The notes beneath the pieces were generated by a model, which searched no databases, had not been told where the DNA came from, and saw nothing but the letters and a program-made list of their open reading frames with translations. The translations under genes were made by a program, and so were the position numbers. Below, piece after piece: positions 17,214 to 25,768 of a DNA stretch of 64,000 bases. Where the stretch lies: assembly GCF_018402035.1 (NCBI RefSeq), contig NZ_JAGYJN010000004.1:186001-250000 (forward strand). The letters run 5' to 3'. This stretch comes from Roseicyclus sp. GTDB taxonomy: Bacteria > Pseudomonadota > Alphaproteobacteria > Rhodobacterales > Rhodobacteraceae. Within the stretch, counting starts at the first letter, position 1. Each line of letters begins with the position of its first letter.

Positions 17214-17692
17214 ACATGCATATCACCCATATCGAAATCGACATGTCGGGCATGCCCGCGCCCACGCCCGAGATCGAGCAAGAACGCCGCGTCGCCATTT
17301 TTGATCTGCTCGAAGAAAACTCCTTCGCGTTGCCCGCCCGCGACGACCGCCCCGAGGCCGCAGGCCCCTATCATGTCACCTTGGCGATCCGCGAAAAGCG
17401 GCTGGTGTTTGATGTCGACACCGAAGATGCGCGTGACGCTGCCGAGTTTCACCTCTCGCTCTCGCCCTTCCGGCAGGTGGTCAAGGATTACTGGCAGATC
17501 TGCGAAAGCTATTATGACGCGGTCAAGCGCCTGCCGCCCAGCCAGATCGAGGCCATCGACATGGCACGGCGCGGCATCCACAACGAAGGGGCGCGCGTGC
17601 TGCAAGGACGGCTGGAGGGCAAGGCCCGCGTCGATTACGACACCGCGCGCCGCCTGTTCACGCTGATATGCGTCCTGCATTTCGGGGTCTAA
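17210..17692 (+). CDS. UPF0262 family protein
   Basis: The 160-residue soluble protein carries the family block EIEQERRVAIFDLLEEN near residue 22, followed by FHLSLSPFRQVVKDYW and ARRGIHNEGA. No catalytic motif is apparent and the function is unknown. Its ATG overlaps the hisD stop by 4 bp, and a phosphatase gene begins 7 bp after its stop, so the three genes form an operon. Confidence 0.9.
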   Translation: MNMHITHIEIDMSGMPAPTPEIEQERRVAIFDLLEENSFALPARDDRPEAAGPYHVTLAIREKRLVFDVDTEDARDAAEFHLSLSPFRQVVKDYWQICESYYDAVKRLPPSQIEAIDMARRGIHNEGARVLQGRLEGKARVDYDTARRLFTLICVLHFGV

Positions 17693-17699
17693 GACGGCG

Positions 17700-18155
17700 G
17701 TGAGCGCGCATTTCCCCTCTTCGGTGCTGTTTTGTTGCGATCACAACGCGACGCGCTCGCCCATGGCCGAAGGGATGATGAAGAAATTCTACGGCCACCG
17801 CGCCTATGTGCAGTCGGTGGGGGTGAAAAACGATCTTGAGATTGACGGTTTCGCGGTCACTGTCTGCGCCGAATTGGGGGTGGAGTTGCAGCGCCACCGC
17901 GTGCGCAGCTTCGATGAAATGGCCCAATGGGGCGATGATCTGTCGGGCTTTGACCTGATCGTCGCACTTTCACCCGCAAGTCAGCGCCATGCGCTGGAAT
18001 TGACGCGTCATTTCCACCTTGAGGTGGAGTATTGGCCCATCCTTGACCCCACCGGCCTTGGCGAGACGCGCGAGGCCAAGCTCAGCGCCTATCGGCAAGC
18101 GCGCGACCAGATTGCGGGGCGCATCCTTGCGCGCTTTGGCCCACCGCAAGGCTGA
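17700..18155 (+). CDS. Low-molecular-weight protein-tyrosine-phosphatase family protein
   Basis: The 151-residue product shows the phosphate-binding loop CDHNATR (Cys-X5-Arg) near residue 13, in the context VLFCCDHNATRSPMAEG. A DPTG segment near residue 116 supplies the general-acid aspartate position (ILDPTG). It could be a tyrosine phosphatase or an arsenate-reductase-like enzyme, and the sequence does not separate these. A GTG start at 17700 gives the shortest gap to UPF0262. It is part of the hisD-infA block. Confidence 0.88.
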   Translation: MSAHFPSSVLFCCDHNATRSPMAEGMMKKFYGHRAYVQSVGVKNDLEIDGFAVTVCAELGVELQRHRVRSFDEMAQWGDDLSGFDLIVALSPASQRHALELTRHFHLEVEYWPILDPTGLGETREAKLSAYRQARDQIAGRILARFGPPQG

Positions 18156-18299
18156 CCCATGCGGCGTGGGCGTTGGCCGCTGCCAATCACCCTTAGCGGC
18201 TCAATCCGGTGTCTTGCGCAGTTTGGCCTTGAAAAATACCCGCAACGGGCGCATCTAGCCGCCACCTGCACCGCATGGTGCGTATAAAACGGAGTGACC

Positions 18300-18518
18300 A
18301 TGGCCAAGGAAGAAATGCTCGAATTCCCCGGTGTCGTGAAGGAACTCCTGCCCAATGCGACGTTCCGGGTCGAGCTTGAAAACGGCCATGAGATCATCGC
18401 ACATACGGCAGGAAAGATGCGCAAGAACCGAATTCGTGTTCTTGCCGGCGACAAGGTTCAGGTGGAAATGACCCCCTATGACCTGACGAAGGGCCGCATC
18501 AATTACCGATTCAAGTAA
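18300..18518 (+). CDS. infA: Translation initiation factor IF-1
   Basis: The 72-residue protein is a complete S1-like OB fold: [36 protein letters not shown] and [13 protein letters not shown]. It binds the A site of the 30S subunit during initiation. The ATG at 18300 after GGAGTG was chosen over an ATG two codons upstream because it matches IF-1 N-termini. maf begins one base after its stop codon. Confidence 0.98.
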   Translation: MAKEEMLEFPGVVKELLPNATFRVELENGHEIIAHTAGKMRKNRIRVLAGDKVQVEMTPYDLTKGRINYRFK

Positions 18519-18519
18519 G

Positions 18520-19095
18520 GTGCGGCTGATCCTCGGATCAGGCAGTCCCCGCCGCAAGGAATTGCTGGCGGTTTTGGGCATTGTGCCTGACGCGATTGTG
18601 CCGCCCGATATCGACGAAGACCCGGCCAAGGGTGAGTTGCCGCATCACTACTGTGCGCGCATCGCCCGCGAAAAGGCCGCCGCCATTCCCGCAGGCCCCG
18701 ATGATATCGTGCTTTGTGCCGACACGACCGTGGCGCTTGGTCGACGCATCTTGGGCAAGCCCAAGGATGCAGATGAGGCGCGGCACTTTCTCGATCTGTT
18801 GTCGGGCCGTCGCCACCGCGTTTTCACAGCACTTGCCGTCAAACGCGGCGATCACCGGTGGGACCGGATCGTCGAGGCGCGGGTCAAGATGAAATCCCTC
18901 AGCGACCTTGAGCGCGACGCCTATATCGCCACCGGCGATTGGCAGGGCAAGGCGGGTGGCTATTCGATCCAAGGGCCGGCGGGGGCTTTCATCCCGTGGA
19001 TATCGGGCAGCTACACGGCCATCGTGGGCCTGCCATTGGCCGAAACTGCACAGGTCTTGGCTGCGGCGGGTTGGCCGGTTTGGGGGCAGGGATGA
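18520..19095 (+). CDS. maf: Maf-like nucleoside triphosphate pyrophosphatase
   Basis: The 191-residue enzyme has the Maf signatures [14 protein letters not shown] at the N-terminus, [11 protein letters not shown] in the middle and [17 protein letters not shown] late. Maf proteins hydrolyse dTTP, UTP or modified nucleotides to monophosphates. The start is GTG at 18520. Its stop overlaps the start of the next gene (ATGA arrangement at 19092-19095), so the pair is translationally coupled. Confidence 0.95.
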   Translation: MRLILGSGSPRRKELLAVLGIVPDAIVPPDIDEDPAKGELPHHYCARIAREKAAAIPAGPDDIVLCADTTVALGRRILGKPKDADEARHFLDLLSGRRHRVFTALAVKRGDHRWDRIVEARVKMKSLSDLERDAYIATGDWQGKAGGYSIQGPAGAFIPWISGSYTAIVGLPLAETAQVLAAAGWPVWGQG

Positions 19096-20132
19096 AGGGG
19101 CGGGTGATCTTGCTTGACCGCGTCGGCGATCGCGCGGCGGCCGCGTTGATGGTCGATGGGCGGCTTGAAGATGTGCTGATCGATCCAGCCAGCGATCTGG
19201 CAATGCCCGGTGCGATCTACCGCGCGGTGGCCGATAGGCCGATGCCGGGGCAGGGCGGTCTGACGCTCAACATGGGTCCGCATCGGGGCTATTTGCGCCA
19301 AGCCAAGGGGATCACGCCCGGTGAGCGGCTTTTGGTGCAAGTCTCCGCCACCGCTGAGCCGGACAAGGCCGCCCCTGTCAGCCCGCGCCTTTTGTTCAAA
19401 AGCCGCTACGCCATCGTCACGCCTGCGGCGCCGGGGATCAATATCTCGCGCCAGATCCGCGACGAGGCCGAACGCGACCGCCTGTTGGAGATTGCGCATG
19501 AGGCGATGGCAGGCGCGCCCGAGGATCACGGGCTGATCCTGCGCTCTGCCGCCGAGGAGGTGGATAGCGAGACACTTGCCGCCGATATCACCGCGATGCG
19601 CGAGTTGGCGGCGGCGGTTTTGGCCGATACGGACGGGCCGCCCGAATGTCTGGTCGATGCGCCCGATGCCCATGAACAAGCATGGCGCGACTGGGCTGTC
19701 CCCGACCCCGACGAGGTGATCGAGACGCCCGGCTGTTTCGAGACCCATGGCGTGATCGACGCAATCGAAGAGATGCTTGGCCCCCGCGCGGCGCTGACCG
19801 GCGGTGCTTATGCCTATATCGAGCCCACCCATGCCATGGTAGCGGTCGATGTGAACACCGGGCCGGACACATCGCTTGCGGCGGGGCTGAAGGCCAATCT
19901 GGCATTAGTCCGCGCGCTGCCGCGGCTGTTGCGGGTTAAGGGGCTCGCGGGGCAGATCACGCTCGATCTGGCCCCCATGCCCAAGAAAGACCGCCGCGTG
20001 CTGGAGGATGCGCTGCGCCGCGCTTTCCGCGAGGATGGGGCCGAAGTGGTGCTGGCGGGCTGGACACCCTTGGGCTGTTTCGAATTGCAGAAAAAACGCG
20101 ACCGCCTGCCTTTGGCACGGCTTTATCCCTGA
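19092..20132 (+). CDS. Ribonuclease E/G family protein
   Basis: The 346-residue protein is a short member of the RNase E/G family. It has the S1-like N-terminus ([10 protein letters not shown]), the [14 protein letters not shown] block and the catalytic metal-binding aspartates in AVDVNTG and ITLDLAP. It is shorter than RNase G of E. coli (about 490 residues) and lacks the usual zinc-link CPxC motif. That shortened form appears to be the normal rhodobacterial paralogue next to maf. It may cleave RNA weakly or specifically. yacG follows after 79 bp. Confidence 0.88.
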   Translation: MKGRVILLDRVGDRAAAALMVDGRLEDVLIDPASDLAMPGAIYRAVADRPMPGQGGLTLNMGPHRGYLRQAKGITPGERLLVQVSATAEPDKAAPVSPRLLFKSRYAIVTPAAPGINISRQIRDEAERDRLLEIAHEAMAGAPEDHGLILRSAAEEVDSETLAADITAMRELAAAVLADTDGPPECLVDAPDAHEQAWRDWAVPDPDEVIETPGCFETHGVIDAIEEMLGPRAALTGGAYAYIEPTHAMVAVDVNTGPDTSLAAGLKANLALVRALPRLLRVKGLAGQITLDLAPMPKKDRRVLEDALRRAFREDGAEVVLAGWTPLGCFELQKKRDRLPLARLYP

Positions 20133-20211
20133 TCCGTCCGGCGCGACGGGGTTGCGATCCGCAATGCCCCATTTCATATTGATCGCGATCTCGTCACACG
20201 GAGCCTTGACC

Positions 20212-20394
20212 ATGGCCTGTCCGATTTGCGCAAGAGCGCCCAGCCCCGAGGCACGCCCCTTTTGCTCGCGCCGTTGCGCCGATGTTGATCTCGCGCGCTG
20301 GCTGAATGGCAGCTACGCGATCCCCTCGGACGCGCCCGAGGATGTTGCCGCCGCCGCCGAGGCCATAGAGCAGCTTCCGAGTAAGCCGCATTAA
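20212..20394 (+). CDS. yacG: DNA gyrase inhibitor YacG (zinc-finger protein)
   Basis: The 60-residue product has the treble-clef zinc site CPIC and FCSRRC with the ADVDLARWLNGSYAIP signature that defines YacG. YacG binds GyrB and inhibits gyrase in E. coli. The ATG at 20212 starts exactly at MACPIC and excludes the longer frame that overlaps the RNase gene. It closes the murA-to-yacG conserved block. Confidence 0.95.
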   Translation: MACPICARAPSPEARPFCSRRCADVDLARWLNGSYAIPSDAPEDVAAAAEAIEQLPSKPH

Positions 20395-20430
20395 CCCCCT
20401 CATCCCCATGCAAAAACCGCGCACAGCCCC

Positions 20431-21558
20431 CTAACGCGCATCGCGCGGATAGGTCATCTGGTGCAAGACCCATTCAAAAGGCCCAAGCGCAAAGCGCCTG
20501 CGCCAAACACTGATTGCACCGATCAAGCCCGCCGTCACCGCCACCGCGATAGCTATCGCCTCCACGCGGTCCACAGCGCCCCATAGGCCCAAGCCATAGC
20601 CCGCGAATATGCTGGATAAGATGATCGATTGCCCCAGGTAGATGCTCAGGCTCGATCCACCCGCAGCAAGCAATTGCGCCAACATCGGCCCCGGTGGTCG
20701 CGCGATGGCCGCGATCAGGCCAAGATAGCCCAGCGTCACGATGGGTGCAGCAACGAGTGTCAGAACCGCACCGGGCACCGACGGGCCCCATTGCCACAAT
20801 GCCGCCGCGAGCAGTGACATGAAAACCCCCGGCCCCAAACACCATCGCCGCGCGCGCTGCCACAGCGGATGGGCGCTGTCGTCGATCATCCCCGCCTTGA
20901 GCGCAGCTAGGCCAAGGCAAAACCAACCAAGTGCCGCGATGCCTTGGATCACAAGAAAGGACGGCATGATAAAGGCAAACCCAATGCTGCGCAGAGCGAC
21001 AGCATCAAAGAAACTGCCGTGGGTCAGGATATCACGCTCGAGCGCGACGATATCGGGCGGTGTCGCGGGTGTGGCCAACAGCAAGATTGGCGCGATCACG
21101 ATCTGTGCAAACAACAACGCGGCACCCGCGCCCATAAGCCGTTGCACGGGCCAATCGCGGGCCAAATACAGTGCCGCCCCGGTGATGGCATAGATCGTCA
21201 AGATATCGCCGGGGAAAAACAAGCAGCCATGCGCGATGCCAAGGATGGCAAGCCCGATCATCCGGTTGCGATAAACCCGCCCGAAAGGCAGCCCGCGCCG
21301 GGGCGCTGCTCGCATCAAGAACCCAAGCCCCACGCCGAACATGAATGAAAATAGCCCATATGTCTTGAAAAGTGCTAGCCCGTTAACAAGCCAAAGCGCG
21401 ACCGCGTCACCCGCGCTTTCGCCAAGCGGATCGGCAAATCCGTGCAACGCAGAAAAGCCGATGAATTGCACATTGACCACGACGATACCGAAAAGCGCGA
21501 TAAGGCGCAGGTAATCGGGCATCAAGGCGCGCGTGGCTCGGTCGCTTTGGGGGATCAT
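20431..21558 (-). CDS. DUF418 family membrane protein
   Basis: The 375-residue protein is very hydrophobic with about nine or ten predicted helices. It ends in a DUF418 domain, with AAGGSSLSIYLGQSIIL and a tail FALGPFEWVLHQMTY that is typical of the family. Members of this group (YeiB-like) are inner-membrane proteins of unknown function, and some are suggested to be transporters or acyltransferase-like. It has no operon partner. The start ATG at 21558 is the first of the open frame. Confidence 0.88.
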   Translation of the reverse strand: MIPQSDRATRALMPDYLRLIALFGIVVVNVQFIGFSALHGFADPLGESAGDAVALWLVNGLALFKTYGLFSFMFGVGLGFLMRAAPRRGLPFGRVYRNRMIGLAILGIAHGCLFFPGDILTIYAITGAALYLARDWPVQRLMGAGAALLFAQIVIAPILLLATPATPPDIVALERDILTHGSFFDAVALRSIGFAFIMPSFLVIQGIAALGWFCLGLAALKAGMIDDSAHPLWQRARRWCLGPGVFMSLLAAALWQWGPSVPGAVLTLVAAPIVTLGYLGLIAAIARPPGPMLAQLLAAGGSSLSIYLGQSIILSSIFAGYGLGLWGAVDRVEAIAIAVAVTAGLIGAISVWRRRFALGPFEWVLHQMTYPRDAR

Positions 21559-21978
21559 GGTTGCGCCTTACCCTTGTCGAAAACAGCCAAGGTGTTCTGA
21601 CAGTCGGGGTAGCTTCGCTCATGAGATGGTGGCAGGTCAAACCAATCTTGCGAAGGCTACCGATGGCGTTGCCCACGCCCTATGCGCGGATCGATCAGGA
21701 TGTAAATCACAATGCCAAAGGAGAGTGCGTCGCGGGTGCAGTGCGCTCTGCTTGCCATGTTATTCTATGGGCTTTCGGCACTTGGGCGAGCGTTACAACA
21801 CCCGAAACGCCTAGCCCGAGGCCGCCTCTTTGCGTGACCGCATGTCGCAGATTTACAGCCCCATAATCGCGAAATTCTTGATCTATGTCAAACGATTGTC
21901 GGTCGTTATGCGTTCTTGTGTCGGCGCAGGACCCGCGGGGCAAAGCAAGCGCGCAACACTTTCAGCGAGAGACCGACC
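21559..21978. other. 420-bp intergenic region with the ccp promoter
   Basis: No gene is supported. The left part is the 5' flank of the DUF418 gene. The right part carries an FNR-type box at 21878-21891 about 90 bp upstream of the cytochrome c peroxidase start. Short open frames here have no recognisable content. Confidence 0.6.
21878..21891. promoter_or_regulatory. FNR/FnrL-type box upstream of cytochrome c peroxidase
   Basis: TTGATCTATGTCAA matches the FNR consensus TTGAT-N4-ATCAA at 9 of 10 defined positions. It lies 88 bp upstream of the peroxidase start. Bacterial cytochrome c peroxidase genes are commonly induced by FNR at low oxygen. Confidence 0.7.
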
Positions 21979-23019
21979 ATGAGACATTTATCCTTTACCG
22001 TCACAATTGCGATCACGGCGGTTGTTGCCGCACCGGCCTGGGCCAATGATGATCTGCGCGCTTTTGCCAATGATCTTTTCGACCCGATACCAATGTCCAC
22101 GCCTGACATCGCAGGCAATATCATCAGCCGCCAGCGGGTCGACCTTGGGGCAAAGCTGTTCTTTGATCCGCGCATGTCGCGTTCGGGGCTGTTTTCCTGC
22201 CAATCGTGCCATAATGTTGGACTTGGCGGCGTTGACGGCTTGACGACCTCCATCGGGCATGGCTGGCAGCAAGGCCCGCGCAATTCACCCACCGTCTACA
22301 ACGCAGTCTTCAATGTCGCCCAGTTCTGGGATGGCCGTGCGGCCGATCTTGCCGAACAGGCGATGGGTCCGGTGCAGGCCGGGGTTGAAATGAACAACAC
22401 CCCCGAACGGCTGCTTGCGACGTTGAATTCGATGGAGGAATATATCGCGGCGTTCCAAGACGCCTTTCCGGGCGAGGCCGAGCCGGTCACTTTTCAGAAT
22501 TTCGCGCTTGCGATTGAAGCCTTCGAGGCGACGCTCACCACACCCAATTCGCGTTTCGACCAGTATCTCAACGGCGCAGACACGCTCAACGCGCAAGAAT
22601 TGCGCGGGCTGAACGCCTTTATTGACGAGGGCTGTGCGGCTTGTCATGCCGGGGTGAACATGGGCGGGCAGGATTACTATCCCTTCGGCTTGGTCGAACG
22701 TCCCGGCGCAAGCGTTTTGCCCGAGGGGGATCGTGGTCGCTTCCAAGTGACGGCAACCGCGTCGGATGATTACGTCTTCCGCGCATCTCCCTTGCGCAAC
22801 ATCGCGCTGACCGCGCCCTATTTCCATTCGGGCGTGGTCTGGTCGCTGGAAGAGGCGGTCGCGGTGATGGGGGTGTCGCAGCTCGGCGCCGAATTGAGCG
22901 ACGAACAGGTCGCTGATATCGCCGCCTTCTTGCGGACCTTAACGGGCGAGATCCCTACGGTCGTGCATCCGATCTTGCCCGCGTCGACCAGTAAGACCCC
23001 GCGCCCCGAACCGATGTAG
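21979..23019 (+). CDS. Di-haem cytochrome c peroxidase
   Basis: The 346-residue protein starts at MRHLSF after GAGAGACC. It has a signal peptide ending PAWA and two haem sites: CQSCH at 74-78 and CAACH near residue 220. The sequence also shows the MauG/CCP blocks LFFDPRMSRSGLFSC, RNSPTVYNAVFN, FWDGRAADL and the C-terminal RASPLRNIALTAPYFHSG. It would reduce hydrogen peroxide to water in the periplasm with electrons from cytochrome c. An FNR-type box upstream suggests low-oxygen control. The open frame begins further upstream but without a signal sequence. Confidence 0.93.
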   Translation: MRHLSFTVTIAITAVVAAPAWANDDLRAFANDLFDPIPMSTPDIAGNIISRQRVDLGAKLFFDPRMSRSGLFSCQSCHNVGLGGVDGLTTSIGHGWQQGPRNSPTVYNAVFNVAQFWDGRAADLAEQAMGPVQAGVEMNNTPERLLATLNSMEEYIAAFQDAFPGEAEPVTFQNFALAIEAFEATLTTPNSRFDQYLNGADTLNAQELRGLNAFIDEGCAACHAGVNMGGQDYYPFGLVERPGASVLPEGDRGRFQVTATASDDYVFRASPLRNIALTAPYFHSGVVWSLEEAVAVMGVSQLGAELSDEQVADIAAFLRTLTGEIPTVVHPILPASTSKTPRPEPM

Positions 23020-23081
23020 GTGCAACGATATTTGGCCGCGCGCATTCCATCTCCTGTCTTGGGGACGCGCATCAAACCAAG

Positions 23082-23150
23082 GTTGCGGGTGGTGTCCTCC
23101 CTTCCACCACGGCCCGCAACATAAAGGGGCCGCCCTCGGGCGGCCCTTTT
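23082..23150 (+). ncRNA. Candidate small RNA with anti-Shine-Dalgarno loop
   Basis: Past the peroxidase stop, GTTGCGGG (23082-23089) pairs with CCCGCAAC (23113-23120) and TGGTG pairs with CACCA. This displays TCCTCCCTTC in a 10-nt loop. Two bases later comes a strong intrinsic terminator (23123-23150). The layout resembles rhodobacterial sRNAs that carry CCUCC-rich loops. It could instead be just the 3' end of the peroxidase mRNA. No promoter was identified. Confidence 0.35.
23123..23150 (+). terminator. Rho-independent terminator after the peroxidase gene
   Basis: AAAGGGGCCGCCC and GGGCGGCCCTTTT form an inverted repeat with a short loop and a T tail. It sits 104 bp past the peroxidase stop and about 35 bp before the end of the opposite-strand gene, and it is symmetric enough to work both ways. 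Confidence 0.88.
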
Positions 23151-23184
23151 GGTGACGCAGTTATATGTGGTGCATGGCCCAGTC

Positions 23185-23544
23185 TCACGCAGGGGGGGTG
23201 GCCTTGCGAAAGAACAAGCGCTCGGTGGTATAGACGAGGATCGCGCCCCCGACGGCACCCAAACCCGCGATGCCCAAGACCACGATCAGATCGACAGGGC
23301 CGCCGATATCGGACAGGCGGCTATCGGTCATTGCCATGACGAACCACACCGCCAAAACCGCGCCCAAGGGCATGAAAAGCTGTGCGATCAGGAATTGCCG
23401 CATCCCAAGGCTGCGGTCGCGGAACAACACATAGATCCAGCCCGCCGTGATGAGCAGCGCGGCAGCAACCAGCGCCCAAAACAGCCCCGCGCCGAACATT
23501 TCTTGGAAGACGGCAATCAAGGTCTCTAGGGTCAATTCTTTCAT
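23185..23544 (-). CDS. Small membrane protein downstream of the SQR-like gene (possible DUF5368)
   Basis: The 119-residue protein has three predicted membrane helices, near residues 20-42, 50-72 and 82-104, and a short basic C-terminus. It starts 24 bp after the stop of the flavoprotein gene on the same strand and is probably cotranscribed with it. I believe small proteins of this kind are catalogued as DUF5368 in Rhodobacterales, but that is memory rather than a search. It could anchor or assist the flavoprotein at the membrane. No catalytic residue is visible. Confidence 0.65.
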   Translation of the reverse strand: MKELTLETLIAVFQEMFGAGLFWALVAAALLITAGWIYVLFRDRSLGMRQFLIAQLFMPLGAVLAVWFVMAMTDSRLSDIGGPVDLIVVLGIAGLGAVGGAILVYTTERLFFRKATPPA

Positions 23545-23568
23545 TTTTCTGATCCTTGTCCTTGTCCC

Positions 23569-24885
23569 TCAGGCCATGCCGCGCAGCATGGCGTTATAGG
23601 TCGCCTTGAGAGCCACCTCTTTCATCAGCCAACTGATCCACAGCTCTTCCAGCGGTGCGATCATGCCGGGGAAGGACGGCACGAGGTTGTTGTGATAGTC
23701 GAACTCCACCAGCATCGCGCGACCGATGCGCGTGATCAGCGGGCAAGAGGTATAGCCGTCATAGGTCGCTGTCCCCTCGCGGCCGTCGATGGCAGCGATC
23801 AGATGATCCTCGACCACCGGCACCTGCCATTTGACCGAAGCGGCGGTTTTGCCCTTTGGCACGCCCGCGACATCGCCCAAGGCCCAGATATTGGGATAGC
23901 TATTGTGGCGCAGCGTTGCGGGATCACAGGCGACCCAGCCTTGATCGGTCCAACGATCCGCCCAAGACAGCCCCGACTGCACCACGAAATCAGGCGCGCG
24001 CTGCGGCGGGATCACATGCAGATAGTCGTAAGCCTCGTCATGCAAGCCGCCATCTTGATCGCGAAAGGTGGCGATCTTGCGATCGGCATCGACCGATGTC
24101 AGTGTGCGCTGAAAGATGCTGTTCACGCCCCGATCATCGAACAGCATCCGCACCTTTTCCGACACGATCGGGACGCCGAAAAGCGACGTTTGCGGCACGA
24201 TATAGGCCAGCTCTGCCGCGCCGCGGTTGCCCGCCCGGCGCAAAAGGTCATCGATCAGAAAGCTATGTTTGAGTGGCGCACCGGCACATTTCATTTCGGT
24301 CGCGGGCCGGGTGAAAACGGCACGCCCACCTTCCTCGACAAAGCGTGCCGCCGCATCCCAGGTGCGCGCGGCACATTGCGGCCCGCCGTAAAGCGCGCCG
24401 ATGCCGTTTTGCCCCACCATATCAAGCGAAAACCCATCTATAGCGTCATGATCAAGGATCAGTCCCGGTGCCACGACGAGGAAATCATAATCCAACTGCG
24501 CGCCTGCATCAGTTGTGACGCTTTGGGCCACGGGATCGACGGCCACCACACGCTCCGCGCGCAAGCTGACCCCATCGGGCAGCCAATCGCTGGTTTGGCT
24601 GACGACATAGCGCGCGGGCTTGAGCCCTGCGGCGACCAGTGACAGGCCCGGCTGGTAGTGATGTTCAACGCGCGGGTCGATGATTGTGATCTGCGCGCCC
24701 TCTAACCGGCGCACGAGGCGATTGGCCAGTGCTGTGCCGGCTGCCCCCGCCCCGATGATCACGATGCGCGCATGTGTGGCGCGCATCTGCGCCTGGGCCT
24801 GTGGCACTTGCAGGGCGGCGGCCCCACCCCCGGCGGCAAGGAGCCCCAAAAAACTTCGGCGGCTGGTTTCAAATTGGCCGGGCAT
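23569..24885 (-). CDS. Sulfide:quinone oxidoreductase-like flavoprotein with Tat signal
   Basis: Starting at MPGQFE (24885), the 438-residue protein has a twin-arginine signal (SRRSFLGLLAAGG, residues 8-20). An FAD-binding Rossmann motif follows (IVIIGAGAAGTALANR, near 41). Further marks are HHYQPGLSLVAAG, ALGDVAGVPKGKTAASVKWQ and the terminal block EELWISWLMKEVAL. Cysteines occur in GPQCAARTW, KCAGAPLKH and YTSCPLI, matching the three redox cysteines expected of SQR. It would oxidise sulfide in or facing the periplasm, passing electrons to quinone or, as in flavocytochrome c, to a cytochrome. A class I cytochrome c gene is divergent and shares its promoter region. Confidence 0.88.
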   Translation of the reverse strand: MPGQFETSRRSFLGLLAAGGGAAALQVPQAQAQMRATHARIVIIGAGAAGTALANRLVRRLEGAQITIIDPRVEHHYQPGLSLVAAGLKPARYVVSQTSDWLPDGVSLRAERVVAVDPVAQSVTTDAGAQLDYDFLVVAPGLILDHDAIDGFSLDMVGQNGIGALYGGPQCAARTWDAAARFVEEGGRAVFTRPATEMKCAGAPLKHSFLIDDLLRRAGNRGAAELAYIVPQTSLFGVPIVSEKVRMLFDDRGVNSIFQRTLTSVDADRKIATFRDQDGGLHDEAYDYLHVIPPQRAPDFVVQSGLSWADRWTDQGWVACDPATLRHNSYPNIWALGDVAGVPKGKTAASVKWQVPVVEDHLIAAIDGREGTATYDGYTSCPLITRIGRAMLVEFDYHNNLVPSFPGMIAPLEELWISWLMKEVALKATYNAMLRGMA

Positions 24886-24954
24886 GACGCGTCTCCCTGT
24901 GTCGTGCTTCAAGATCCTGCGCCCGGTCTTTACGAAACATATCATTTGCGAAAA

Positions 24955-24968
24955 TTGACATAGATCAA
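24955..24968. promoter_or_regulatory. FNR/FnrL-type box between SQR-like and cytochrome c genes
   Basis: TTGACATAGATCAA matches TTGAT-N4-ATCAA at 9 of 10 positions. It lies 70 bp from the start of the flavoprotein gene and 144 bp from that of the cytochrome gene, so it could control both divergent promoters. Confidence 0.7.
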
Positions 24969-25111
24969 ATCTGATGCGCGTTCTGCGCCACTGCGATGCC
25001 TGACCCGCGACAACATATGCGATGGTTTGAATTTGTTTTGCCCGCCAAGATACAGGCGCAGCGCCGTGCAATGGCTGCGAAGTGACGGCTCTTCAACATT
25101 GAGGAGAGAAG

Positions 25112-25534
25112 ATGAGACTTTGGAAATTGAGCGCGGTCTTTGCCTTGCTTGCGGCGACGCCCGCCACAGCGCAGGGCGATGCCGCCGCAGGTGAGGCCGC
25201 CTTTCGTCAATGCGTGGCTTGCCATGTGGTCACAACGCCCACAGGCGACACGCTGGCCGGTCGGGCTGGCCGGAGTGGGCCGAATTTATATGGTGTCGCA
25301 GGTGGCCCAGCAGGCGCCGTAGATGGGTTTCGCTACTCCGGCGGGCTTGAGGCGCTCAAGAATGCCGCTGTGGTTTGGACCGAGGATAACTTTGTCGCCT
25401 ATGTCCAAGATCCATCGGATTTTGTGCGGCAAGCCACAGGCAATGGCGCTGCGCGCAGCTCCATGTCATTCCGCGTGCGCAACGAAACCGATGCGCGCGA
25501 TCTCTATGCCTATTTGGTCCAGCTCGCTCAGTGA
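25112..25534 (+). CDS. Class I cytochrome c (cytochrome c2-like)
   Basis: The 140-residue periplasmic protein has a signal peptide ending PATAQ, the haem site CVACH at 34-38 and an axial-methionine segment SSMSFRV near residue 120. The fold marks GPNLYGVAGG and FRYSGGLEALKN place it with cytochrome c2/c550. GAGGAGAG precedes the ATG. It is divergent from the SQR-like gene over a shared FNR-type box, and would be a fitting electron acceptor for that flavoprotein or donor to the peroxidase 2 kb away. Confidence 0.93.
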   Translation: MRLWKLSAVFALLAATPATAQGDAAAGEAAFRQCVACHVVTTPTGDTLAGRAGRSGPNLYGVAGGPAGAVDGFRYSGGLEALKNAAVVWTEDNFVAYVQDPSDFVRQATGNGAARSSMSFRVRNETDARDLYAYLVQLAQ

Positions 25535-25544
25535 TCTTGCCACA

Positions 25545-25577
25545 CACCACTCGCAGGTCTTTGGCCTGTGAGTGGTG
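25545..25577 (+). terminator. Terminator-like hairpin after the cytochrome c gene
   Basis: CACCACTC (25545-25552) pairs with GAGTGGTG (25570-25577), and CAGG pairs with CCTG inside it. Only a short CTTTG follows, so termination efficiency is uncertain. Confidence 0.5.
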
Positions 25578-25673
25578 CTTTGCAATCTGTTGATGGCGGT
25601 AAAGACCACCCACACGCGATTGGCGCTATCCTATCGCCTGCCATGCTGCCCCCCAAGTCTGCGCGCGGGGGCA

Positions 25674-25768
25674 AGATGTTTTGCCTCTGCCCTGTGAGCA
25701 GTGCTGCGGTCCCCCGCTGTGACCACGCGCAGCCGAACGATACGCGTTCCCCTATCCGGTCAGCTCAG
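25674..25768 (+). repeat. Left copy of 95-bp imperfect direct repeat (tRNA-Phe 5' flank relic)
   Basis: This segment aligns by eye at nearly 80% with 29876-29969. The shared part includes TTTTGCCT, CAGTGCTG, GACCACGCGCA, CCGAACG and finally AGCTCAG of the tRNA D-arm. Similarity stops there, so only about 15 bases of tRNA sequence are present. With the right copy it brackets the phnDCEE genes exactly. Confidence 0.65.

Noticed and set aside
18939-19091. Longer start for the RNase E/G gene
   Set aside because: The extra 51 codons are the maf gene read in another frame; [10 protein letters not shown] at 19092 matches the family N-terminus.
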